Made by a program: the position numbers and the translations under genes
In this document: one piece after another, positions 1 through 5,000 of the stretch
Layout of the letters: every line of letters starts with the position of its first letter
Numbering within the stretch: position 1 is the stretch's first letter
The notes under the pieces: generated by a model
The model's input: only the letters and a program-made list of their open reading frames with translations
The model's database searches: none
What the model was told of the DNA's origin: nothing
Source of the DNA: Nanobdellota archaeon
GTDB taxonomy: Archaea > Nanobdellota > Nanobdellia > Woesearchaeales > JAUYGA01
Direction of reading: 5' to 3'
Assembly: GCA_030690755.1 (NCBI GenBank)
Contig: JAUYGA010000145.1
Span: forward strand, 1 to 9,146
DNA: 9,146 bases

Positions 1-369
1 AATCATGAAATCCCATTTGCCGCTTGTGGTGATCACCCATGATATATTGGGGTGTTTTAATAAGTACTCAACAATCATGTTCTCGTCTTCTCTTGTTAAT
101 GTATAGAATTCAAGATAAAGGTTGAATCTGTCATATCCCAGTTTACTGCTCTCAACCACCGCATAAAAATCAGTGATTACATTATCCTTCACAAGCTTAT
201 CTATCCTATACTTGACAACCTCTTTAGAATAACCAAGAATTTTTGCCAGTCTTGTTATAGGTGTTCTGCTATTTCTTGAAAGGACTTCGATGATCTTTCT
301 GTCCTTGATATCCAAGCTGATTTCTTTTTCTTCTGTTCTTTCTGGTACAATCACTCTTGCTAGCGTCAT
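1..369 (-). CDS. Lrp/AsnC family transcriptional regulator (3' end beyond window)
   Basis: The reverse strand reads open from an ATG at 369 to the window edge, giving 123 residues with no stop. After a short charged N-terminus, residues 19-65 form the AsnC-type helix-turn-helix: an ISLDIKDRKIIEVLSRNSR helix, then TPITRLAKILGYSKEVVKYRIDKLVKDNVI. The next part (ITDFYAVVESSKLGYDRFNLYLEF) begins the effector-binding RAM/ACT-like domain, which continues out of the window. Lrp/AsnC proteins are DNA-binding oligomers that sense amino acids or other small ligands. No Shine-Dalgarno sequence precedes the ATG and an AT-rich TATA-like stretch lies 20-30 bases upstream, so the transcript is probably leaderless. 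It is divergent from the radical SAM gene, with a perfect palindrome between them that suits autoregulation. The ligand cannot be read from this fragment. Confidence 0.88.
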   Translation of the reverse strand, partial: MTLARVIVPERTEEKEISLDIKDRKIIEVLSRNSRTPITRLAKILGYSKEVVKYRIDKLVKDNVITDFYAVVESSKLGYDRFNLYLEFYTLTREDENMIVEYLLKHPNISWVITTSGKWDFMI

Positions 370-400
370 AATTACTAAATAAGGCTATTTATTATTTAAA

Positions 401-421
401 TTTTACTAAAATTAAGTAAAA
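401..421. promoter_or_regulatory. Perfect inverted repeat, candidate Lrp operator in divergent promoter region
   Basis: TTTTACT and AGTAAAA form a perfect 7-base inverted repeat around a 7-base AT-only spacer, midway between the divergent Lrp-type and radical SAM genes. The motif TTACTAAA inside it (403-410) recurs at 372-379, 31 bases away, about three helical turns. Lrp-family proteins bind such AT-rich palindromes, often at phased sites. The position would let one protein control both genes. In AT-rich DNA some of this could arise by chance. Confidence 0.4.
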
Positions 422-431
422 TATTGTGAAA

Positions 432-450
432 AGTTTTAACTACTTATAAC
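432..450 (+). promoter_or_regulatory. Candidate TATA region for the radical SAM gene
   Basis: TTTTAACTA and TTATAA lie 17-32 bases upstream of the ATG at 466, and no Shine-Dalgarno motif is present just before the start. This is the usual spacing of an archaeal TATA box for a leaderless transcript. The exact box is uncertain because the whole stretch is AT-rich. Confidence 0.35.
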
Positions 451-465
451 AATGACCACTCGACA

Positions 466-1500
466 ATGGCAAACAAACCTGAATTAAAAGTTGGGAAGAA
501 AGAAAGTAAAACCGGACTTAATGAACTGTGGTTGGAAGTAGGAATAGATTGCGATTTAAGATGTGCATATTGTTTTAATAACGCGGGAGGCGTGCGAAAA
601 GAAAAAGGAACATTAAGTATTGATAATTACTTGAATTTATTAAAGCAATTCAAAGATATGGATGGCAAAACAATCGGCATTACTGGAGCAGGAGAGCCAT
701 TAGTTAAAAGTAATCTAGAAACAACCCTTAGCATTGCTGATTTTTGTAGAGAAAATAAATTACACTTAGTTCTATTTACAAACGCTCGCCAAATGGATGA
801 CAATTTAATCTCTAGATTGAATAGCGACCATGTTTCTTTGATGATTAAATACAATAGTTCAAATCCTCACATCCAAGACCATATTGCGAGACTAAATGGA
901 TATACTAAAAGAAGAGAAAAAAACATACAAAAACTGTTGGAAAATAAATTAAATCTCGATTCTAGACTTGGTTTTGTTACTTCGATAATGGATATCAATT
1001 ATGATGAAATTCCGGATATTTTCAGATATTGCAGAGACAATCAAATAATCCCTGACTTTGATACTGTCCTAAAGCAAGGCAGAGGAGCAAAATGCAATTT
1101 AAGCAGTGAAGATGAAAAAATCAAGAGCGTGTTTGAATTATTGCAAAAAATCGACAGAGATGAATACGGAATCGAATGGCTGATTTCTCCAACTTACGTT
1201 GCAGGATGTTGCGACCGTTATAAACGACATATGTATGTTACAAGATTTGGCGATGTAAGCCCATGCATAGGCGCAAGCTTAAAAGGAGTTAACCTGGGAA
1301 ATATCAAAGAAGATTCTCTTTCACAAATTTGGGGCAGTTCATTAATGCAAAAAATCCGACATAAAGAATACATCGGAGAATGCTTGGAATGCAAAAATTA
1401 TCAGGAAGAAAAATGCAATTCCTGTTTGGGGAGATATGCAGATGAGATTAATGAGGAATCAATCAATACTGTTGGTTGTTGGAATAAAAGAGTCGACTAA
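466..1500 (+). CDS. Radical SAM protein with SPASM-type C-terminal iron-sulfur domain
   Basis: The 344-residue protein has the radical SAM cluster motif CDLRCAYC (Cys29, Cys33, Cys36), which binds a [4Fe-4S] cluster and S-adenosylmethionine, followed by a GAGEP segment near residue 75 that matches the SAM-binding GGE motif. The last 100 residues carry a SPASM-like array: Cys-Cys before a GDVSPC turn, then CLECKNYQEEKCNSC, then a final GCW. This would bind one or two auxiliary clusters. SPASM enzymes modify peptides (RiPP maturation), activate sulfatases by formylglycine formation, or dehydrogenate sugars and alcohols. No short Cys-, Gly- or Asn-rich precursor peptide was found nearby, so the substrate is unknown. 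The gene stands alone, divergent from the Lrp-type regulator and convergent with the heptose operon. The ATG at 466 is chosen because an ATG at 452 is out of frame. Confidence 0.9.
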   Translation: MANKPELKVGKKESKTGLNELWLEVGIDCDLRCAYCFNNAGGVRKEKGTLSIDNYLNLLKQFKDMDGKTIGITGAGEPLVKSNLETTLSIADFCRENKLHLVLFTNARQMDDNLISRLNSDHVSLMIKYNSSNPHIQDHIARLNGYTKRREKNIQKLLENKLNLDSRLGFVTSIMDINYDEIPDIFRYCRDNQIIPDFDTVLKQGRGAKCNLSSEDEKIKSVFELLQKIDRDEYGIEWLISPTYVAGCCDRYKRHMYVTRFGDVSPCIGASLKGVNLGNIKEDSLSQIWGSSLMQKIRHKEYIGECLECKNYQEEKCNSCLGRYADEINEESINTVGCWNKRVD

Positions 1501-1522
1501 CTTTTTGATGACTTTTTACAAA
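1501..1522 (+). terminator. T-rich tract after the radical SAM gene
   Basis: Two runs of five T (in CTTTTTGATGACTTTTTAC) directly follow the stop codon, in the 64-base gap between convergent genes. Archaeal RNA polymerase terminates at such T-tracts without needing a hairpin. On the other strand, a T5 run opposite 1520-1525 could end the heptose operon. Confidence 0.45.
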
Positions 1523-1564
1523 AATCTTCTAAAGTGAGGGCTGTTCAATAATGCCTAGAGAAAT

Positions 1565-2092
1565 TTACTTTTTAATTATTTTCTCAACTGCTTCGTATAA
1601 GTCTTTGACAATAATATCTGCTCCGCCATCTGATCGTTCTTTTTCTTTTTCGATTTTAACAAATATTGTCTTGCATCCTGCGTTTTTTCCGCATTGTACG
1701 TCCGCTTCCTTATCGCCAATCATCCATGATTTTGACAGGTCGATGTTGTGTTTTTCTGCAGCATCAAGTATCATTTTTGGTTTTGGCTTTCTGCATTCGC
1801 AATTTTCTTCAGGACTGTGTGGGCAGTAGAATGTATCGTCAATTACTATTCCTTCTCCAACGAGTTCATTTTCCATGTAATCCATTACTTTTTCAAAATC
1901 TTCCATTTCGTAGAGGCCTTTGCCTATGCCTGATTGGTTTGTTATTATTATTATCAGATAATCAGAATCAGCCAATATCTTGAGCGCGTCGATTGCTCTT
2001 GGCGAGAACTTGAATTTCTCTACAGTATGGACAAATCCATAATCTACATTAATTACCCCATCCCTGTCTAGGAATACTGCTTTCTTCATCAT
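1565..2092 (-). CDS. gmhB: D-glycero-D-manno-heptose-1,7-bisphosphate 7-phosphatase
   Basis: This 175-residue HAD-superfamily phosphatase removes the 7-phosphate from heptose 1,7-bisphosphate to give heptose 1-phosphate. Visible motifs are FLDRDGV (nucleophile Asp9, acid/base Asp11), TNQSG (51-55), the CxH...CxCRKP zinc loop that marks GmhB (Cys90, His92, Cys98, Cys100, then RKPKP), and GDKEAD (126-131) for Mg2+. Length matches the bacterial family (about 180-190). It is the last gene of the minus-strand operon, 40 bases after the kinase gene; that gap is AT-only in its centre (ATTTTATAAAAT at 2110-2121) and might hold an internal promoter. Two consecutive ATGs begin the frame; either may be the start. 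HisB-type histidinol phosphatases share the fold, but the neighbours (gmhA and a heptose kinase) favour the heptose role. Anomer preference cannot be read. Confidence 0.9.
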   Translation of the reverse strand: MMKKAVFLDRDGVINVDYGFVHTVEKFKFSPRAIDALKILADSDYLIIIITNQSGIGKGLYEMEDFEKVMDYMENELVGEGIVIDDTFYCPHSPEENCECRKPKPKMILDAAEKHNIDLSKSWMIGDKEADVQCGKNAGCKTIFVKIEKEKERSDGGADIIVKDLYEAVEKIIKK

Positions 2093-2132
2093 CTAGAATA
2101 ATGCCCTTTATTTTATAAAATTTTCTTAAAAT

Positions 2133-3137
2133 TTATTCATTATCTGATACTGCTTTATTTAACTCTTCAACACTGCAAGTCGCAGTTCCTACTTTTCCGA
2201 CAACTATTCCTGCTGCATGGTTTGCGAGTGTCATTGCTTCTTTTAGTGTCGCGCCTGCGGCAAGTGCTACTGCTAGTGTTCCTATTACTGTGTCTCCTGC
2301 TCCTGTCACATCGTAGACTTCTTTTGCTTTTGTCGGTATATGTGTTTGTGTAATCTTTTGTTTTTCTATCTCAAATAAGGACATGCCTTTTTCTCCTCTT
2401 GTTATCAGAACATTTGTTTTGAGTTCTTTTGCAAGTCTTGTACCGACATTTATCAATGATTCATCATTTCTGTTGTCTGGGAGACTGCACATCTGATTTG
2501 CTTCCTTGTGGTTTGGTGTTATCAATGTCGCTCCTTTATAGAATTCTTTATTTTTCGGCTTCGGATCGATTAGGACTGGAATTTTCTTCTTTTTTGCAGA
2601 AGATATTATGAGTGCCATGATCTTTTTTGTGATAACCCCTTTTGCATAATCAGATACAACAATTATGTCTGTTTTATCAAGGTGTTTTGTGATTGTTTCA
2701 GTAATGTGGTTCTCAAGTTCATGGTCTATTTTTTCCTCCTCTTCATAGTCGATTCTTAGAAGCTGCTGATTCTGTGCCAGCACTCTTATCTTTTGTGTTG
2801 TTGGTCTGCTTTTTGTTTCAACAAGCAATGGTTCGATTTTTCTTTGTCTTAGTTCACTTTTTATTATCTCTCCTGCATGATCAGTTCCAACTATTCCTAC
2901 AAGTTTGCCATTTCCTCCGAGAGCCGCAATATTGCTTGCAACATTTCCTGCGCCTCCTGGAACATAACTTTCTCTGTTTACGCTGACAACTTGGACAGGT
3001 GCTTCTGGTGATATTCTTGATACGCCTCCAGCAATGAATTTGTCAAGCATTACATCTCCGACAATAAGAATGTTTTTTCCTTTAAATTTGCTTATCAGTT
3101 TGAGCAGGTTTTGTTTTTCTATTTGCATATTCTGCAT
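2133..3137 (-). CDS. hldA: PfkB-family D-glycero-D-manno-heptose 7-phosphate kinase (HldE kinase-domain type)
   Basis: The 334-residue protein matches the N-terminal kinase domain of bifunctional HldE (RfaE) and phosphorylates heptose 7-phosphate at C1 using ATP. Signatures: GDVMLDKFIAGGVSRISPEA (27-46), typical of HldE; GGAGNVASNIAALGG (61-75), the PfkB substrate loop; and DVTGAGDT (276-283) with the anion hole and catalytic Asp282. The HldE C-terminal nucleotidyltransferase domain (about 140 residues with HxGH) is absent, so this is a stand-alone HldA-like kinase. A Shine-Dalgarno AAGGTGA at 3142-3148 overlaps the TGA stop of the upstream gene, implying translational coupling. Two in-frame ATGs (3137 and 3128) lie 4 and 13 bases downstream of it, so the exact start is open. 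Ribokinase or fructokinase activity is less likely in this context. Confidence 0.9.
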   Translation of the reverse strand: MQNMQIEKQNLLKLISKFKGKNILIVGDVMLDKFIAGGVSRISPEAPVQVVSVNRESYVPGGAGNVASNIAALGGNGKLVGIVGTDHAGEIIKSELRQRKIEPLLVETKSRPTTQKIRVLAQNQQLLRIDYEEEEKIDHELENHITETITKHLDKTDIIVVSDYAKGVITKKIMALIISSAKKKKIPVLIDPKPKNKEFYKGATLITPNHKEANQMCSLPDNRNDESLINVGTRLAKELKTNVLITRGEKGMSLFEIEKQKITQTHIPTKAKEVYDVTGAGDTVIGTLAVALAAGATLKEAMTLANHAAGIVVGKVGTATCSVEELNKAVSDNE

Positions 3138-3141
3138 ATTA

Positions 3142-4104
3142 TCACCTTATTTTCTTGTTATGCTGTTTATCATTCTGTTCTGCATTGAGCCCTTCCAATA
3201 TTAGTTTGTATAATGTCGGAACACTTTTTTGGTGTTTCTCGATGATTATTATTCCTTTTCCACCGAGAGATGTTGGCCTTTCGACAACATTTACGCGGGG
3301 TCTGTAATGATTGAACATGTCTATGTTTGCAGCTGTTATCTTTTCAACTTTATATCCGAGATTTCTTGCAATTGTTATTGCTTTCAGAAAAACCTCTGGC
3401 AGGATTACTGCAGATCCTAGGTTTATCACGACGCCTTCGTCCATCTTTGATACAGAGTCTGTAAATATTTTAAAATCTTGATAGGATGTTTTTCCTATTG
3501 CTGCGCCGTCGCAGCTTGGGTGTTGGTGGATTATGTCTGTTCCTATAGCCACATGAACTGTCGCAGGTATCCCTAATTCATAAGCATTTGCTAGTATGCT
3601 GATTTCTTTATTTTTGAGTTTTTTTTCAGAAATCATTCTTCCTACAGCTTCACCGTATCCTATGTTTTCTTTAGCCCCTTGTTTTATTGCGTCATTCAGA
3701 TATTTGCCTGTTTCTTCTATCATCCCAAATGAGCCGTTTTCTATGTTTTCAGCTACATCTTCAGAAGTCTCGCCAATGTATGCTAGTTCAAAATCATGTA
3801 TTGAGCATGCGCCGTTCATTGCAACATGGTTTATTATTCCTTTTTTCATGAGGTCAATTATGTAGCGGCTCATTCCTGTTTTTATGACATGGCCGCCCAT
3901 CATGAGGATTATTTTCTTATTTTTTTTGTTTGCTTTGATTATTGCATCTGTCAGTTCTTTCAGTCCTTTTTCTTTAGAAATTTCCACTTTGTCATTTAAT
4001 TCATTCATGTCAGAAAGCTTGACAAGATTTCTTCTTTCCTTTAGGGGGTATGTCTTTATTTTGTTGAAGTCAATCATTTTTGGTTTAGATAGGCCTAGCA
4101 TCAT
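3142..4104 (-). CDS. Deoxyhypusine-synthase-like protein of unknown function in heptose operon
   Basis: This 320-residue protein lies between gmhA and the kinase gene. Segment 76-106 (TGMSRYIIDLMKKGIINHVA, then NGACSIHDFE) followed by the YIGE at 109-112 resembles the NAD-binding part of deoxyhypusine synthase, where a similar helix, VTTAGG turn and acidic xxDF/xxDL motif occur. Residues 184-205 (HVAIGTDIIHQHPSCDGAAIGK) and a Gly-rich end (near LGGKGIIII) also fit that Rossmann-like fold. The catalytic lysine motif of true deoxyhypusine synthase (GGGxxKHH) is replaced by LGSAVILPE (229-237), so hypusine formation is improbable. My recollection is that related proteins occur beside heptose genes in some bacteria, but I cannot check this. 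A heptose-linked NAD-dependent or structural role is plausible; the activity is unknown. The start is taken at the first of two ATGs; the next Met is residue 10. Confidence 0.6.
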   Translation of the reverse strand: MMLGLSKPKMIDFNKIKTYPLKERRNLVKLSDMNELNDKVEISKEKGLKELTDAIIKANKKNKKIILMMGGHVIKTGMSRYIIDLMKKGIINHVAMNGACSIHDFELAYIGETSEDVAENIENGSFGMIEETGKYLNDAIKQGAKENIGYGEAVGRMISEKKLKNKEISILANAYELGIPATVHVAIGTDIIHQHPSCDGAAIGKTSYQDFKIFTDSVSKMDEGVVINLGSAVILPEVFLKAITIARNLGYKVEKITAANIDMFNHYRPRVNVVERPTSLGGKGIIIIEKHQKSVPTLYKLILEGLNAEQNDKQHNKKIR

Positions 4105-4133
4105 AAGGTCAAAATTCCTTAATCAGTAACGGA

Positions 4134-4213
4134 GTGGGACTTGCGAAGCAAGGTCCCACACTAGTGCGGGTAACTTTAGGGTGCAACCCTAAGTTGAGCA
4201 AGATGCTATGCAT
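4134..4213. other. Structured intergenic element with three hairpins
   Basis: Three inverted repeats are packed between gmhA and the next gene. The first (4134-4159) pairs GTGGGAC-TTGC with GCAA-G-GTCCCAC around a GAA loop. The second (4172-4195) pairs AACTT-T-AGGGT with ACCCT-AAGTT around GCA. The third (4203-4213) pairs ATGC with GCAT. Each long stem has exactly one bulged base. CACTAGTG (4159-4166) also lets CCCAC at 4155-4159 pair with the downstream GTGCGGG, so alternative folds exist. The stretch is more GC-rich than its surroundings. It may be a dispersed repeat, an RNA-processing or stability element within the operon mRNA, or an attenuator. No poly-U follows on the operon strand. Confidence 0.5.
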
Positions 4214-4221
4214 TTGTTTTT

Positions 4222-4800
4222 TTATTTCAGCTCTTTTTCAATCAGCTCGCACATTATGTGGTAAATCAACATATGACCTTCTTGTATTCTTGCTGTTATT
4301 TTTGACGGTATGATTATTGGTATGTCGCAGAGGCTTTTTGCTTGTCCTCCATCTTTGCCTAACAGACCTATTATTTTCATTTTTTGTGATTTTGCTTTTT
4401 TTATTGCTTCGATTATGTTTTTTGAGCTGCCGCTTGTTGTTATTGCTATCAGAACATCATTTTCTTTGCCTAGCGCTTCAACTTGTCTTGAGAACACTGT
4501 ATCAAAATTATAGTCATTTCCCCATGCAGTAAGTATCGATGTGTCTGTTGTTAGTGCTATTGCAGGGTATCCTTTTCGTTCCATTATGAACCTGCCGACA
4601 AGCTCTGCTGCTATGTGTTGGGCATCTGCTGCGCTTCCGCCATTGCCGCATATAAGGACTTTATTCCCTGTTTTAATGCATGCTACAATCATTTCTACGC
4701 TGTTTAGGATGTTTTCTTTCTGTGAGAGGGCATCTTTCTTGGCTTTTATGCTATCTTCAAATGAAAGGTCTATTTCTTTGTTGTATGCTTTTCTGTCCAT
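4222..4800 (-). CDS. gmhA: Sedoheptulose-7-phosphate isomerase (phosphoheptose isomerase)
   Basis: This 192-residue SIS-domain protein matches GmhA in length and motifs. It converts D-sedoheptulose 7-phosphate, from the pentose phosphate pool, to D-glycero-D-manno-heptose 7-phosphate. The hallmark CGNGGSAADAQHIAAELVGR occupies residues 51-70 (phosphate-binding Ser56, active-site His62 and Glu66). A second phosphate loop, TTSGSSKN, follows, and near the C-terminus RIQEGHMLIYH supplies the Gln and His of the active site. A strong Shine-Dalgarno (AAGGAGG, read on the reverse strand at 4806-4812) sits 5 bases before the ATG. It is the promoter-proximal gene of the heptose operon and is divergent from the ribbon-helix-helix/nucleotidyltransferase gene. 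It is expected to act in the cytoplasm as a homotetramer. Confidence 0.95.
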   Translation of the reverse strand: MDRKAYNKEIDLSFEDSIKAKKDALSQKENILNSVEMIVACIKTGNKVLICGNGGSAADAQHIAAELVGRFIMERKGYPAIALTTDTSILTAWGNDYNFDTVFSRQVEALGKENDVLIAITTSGSSKNIIEAIKKAKSQKMKIIGLLGKDGGQAKSLCDIPIIIPSKITARIQEGHMLIYHIMCELIEKELK

Positions 4801-4831
4801 TTTAGCCTCCTTATCTTACTTAATATCAAAA

Positions 4832-4848
4832 GTATGAACTATTCATAC
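4832..4848. promoter_or_regulatory. Operator-like inverted repeat GTATGAA-CTA-TTCATAC at the gmhA start site
   Basis: A perfect 7-base inverted repeat with a 3-base spacer places half-sites 10 bases apart, one helical turn. It lies about 25 bases downstream (on the operon strand) of the TATA box at 4865-4876, that is, on the expected transcription start of gmhA. Binding there would block initiation. The half-site TTCATAC recurs twice in the same intergenic region, and the divergent gene encodes a ribbon-helix-helix protein, a class that binds tandem short half-sites. Confidence 0.6.
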
Positions 4849-4864
4849 CCTTAAAAAAGTCATA

Positions 4865-4876
4865 TTTATATATAAA
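4865..4876. promoter_or_regulatory. TATA box (TTTATATATAAA), assigned mainly to gmhA
   Basis: This palindromic 12-base sequence is a close match to the archaeal TATA box. On the minus strand it places a start near 4845, leaving a leader of about 45 bases with a Shine-Dalgarno. Being symmetric it could also serve the plus strand, but a second box (AATATATAT, 4889-4897) is better placed for the divergent gene. Confidence 0.55.
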
Positions 4877-4888
4877 TTTCGCTTCTGC

Positions 4889-4897
4889 AATATATAT
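4889..4897 (+). promoter_or_regulatory. Candidate TATA box for the RHH-nucleotidyltransferase gene
   Basis: AATATATAT predicts a start near 4918-4924, at the edge of the TTCATACTA direct repeat. An alternative, TATAATAAAG at about 4905-4914, would place the start inside that repeat. Either way the operator would overlap the start site. Confidence 0.4.
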
Positions 4898-4920
4898 GTT
4901 GTAGTATAATAAAGCTTTTA

Positions 4921-4944
4921 TTCATACTAGTTCATACTAATGAA
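4921..4944. promoter_or_regulatory. Operator-like tandem repeat of TTCATACTA upstream of the RHH gene
   Basis: TTCATACTA occurs at 4921-4929 and again at 4931-4939, exactly 10 bases apart. It is followed by ATGAA (4940-4944), a partial inverted third half-site. It shares the TTCATAC core with the palindrome before gmhA. Tandem sites at one-turn spacing are typical of ribbon-helix-helix repressors of the MetJ/Arc/CopG type, so autoregulation by the downstream gene is the simplest reading. Confidence 0.6.
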
Positions 4945-4959
4945 TCTGATTAATTATAT

Positions 4960-5000
4960 GTAAGGTAAAATAGGTGTAAGGTAAATATGCGTAAGGTAAA
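4960..5000 (+). repeat. Three copies of GTAAGGTAAA across the start codon of the RHH gene
   Basis: GTAAGGTAAA occurs at 4960-4969, 4976-4985 and 4991-5000, with start-to-start spacings of 16 and 15 bases. The third copy encodes the first residues of the protein (Arg-Lys-Val after Met). The first copy is preceded by an ATG whose next codon is TAA. The array may reflect duplication of the translation start region. AGGTG at 4972-4976 is the best Shine-Dalgarno candidate for the ATG at 4987. Confidence 0.55.

Noticed and set aside
1551..1829. Plus-strand open frame overlapping gmhB
   Set aside because: It is antisense to a gene with clear phosphatase motifs, and its Ser/Phe/Ile-rich product shows no recognisable domain; it is a shadow frame.
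2118..2134. AAATTTT-CTT-AAAATTT inverted repeat at the end of the kinase gene
   Set aside because: It is A/T only and partly within the stop region; such repeats arise readily by chance in this base composition.
4134..4213. Hairpins as a classic intrinsic terminator for gmhA
   Set aside because: No U-run follows the stems on the operon strand, and the downstream genes belong to the same pathway, so simple termination is unlikely.
4541..4837. Plus-strand open frame across the gmhA start and operator
   Set aside because: It is antisense to the conserved GmhA signature and crosses the gmhA Shine-Dalgarno and operator; no promoter or domain supports it.
4960..5000. Short regularly spaced repeats as a CRISPR array
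   Set aside because: Units are only 10 bases with 5-6 base gaps and extend into a coding region; this is not CRISPR geometry.
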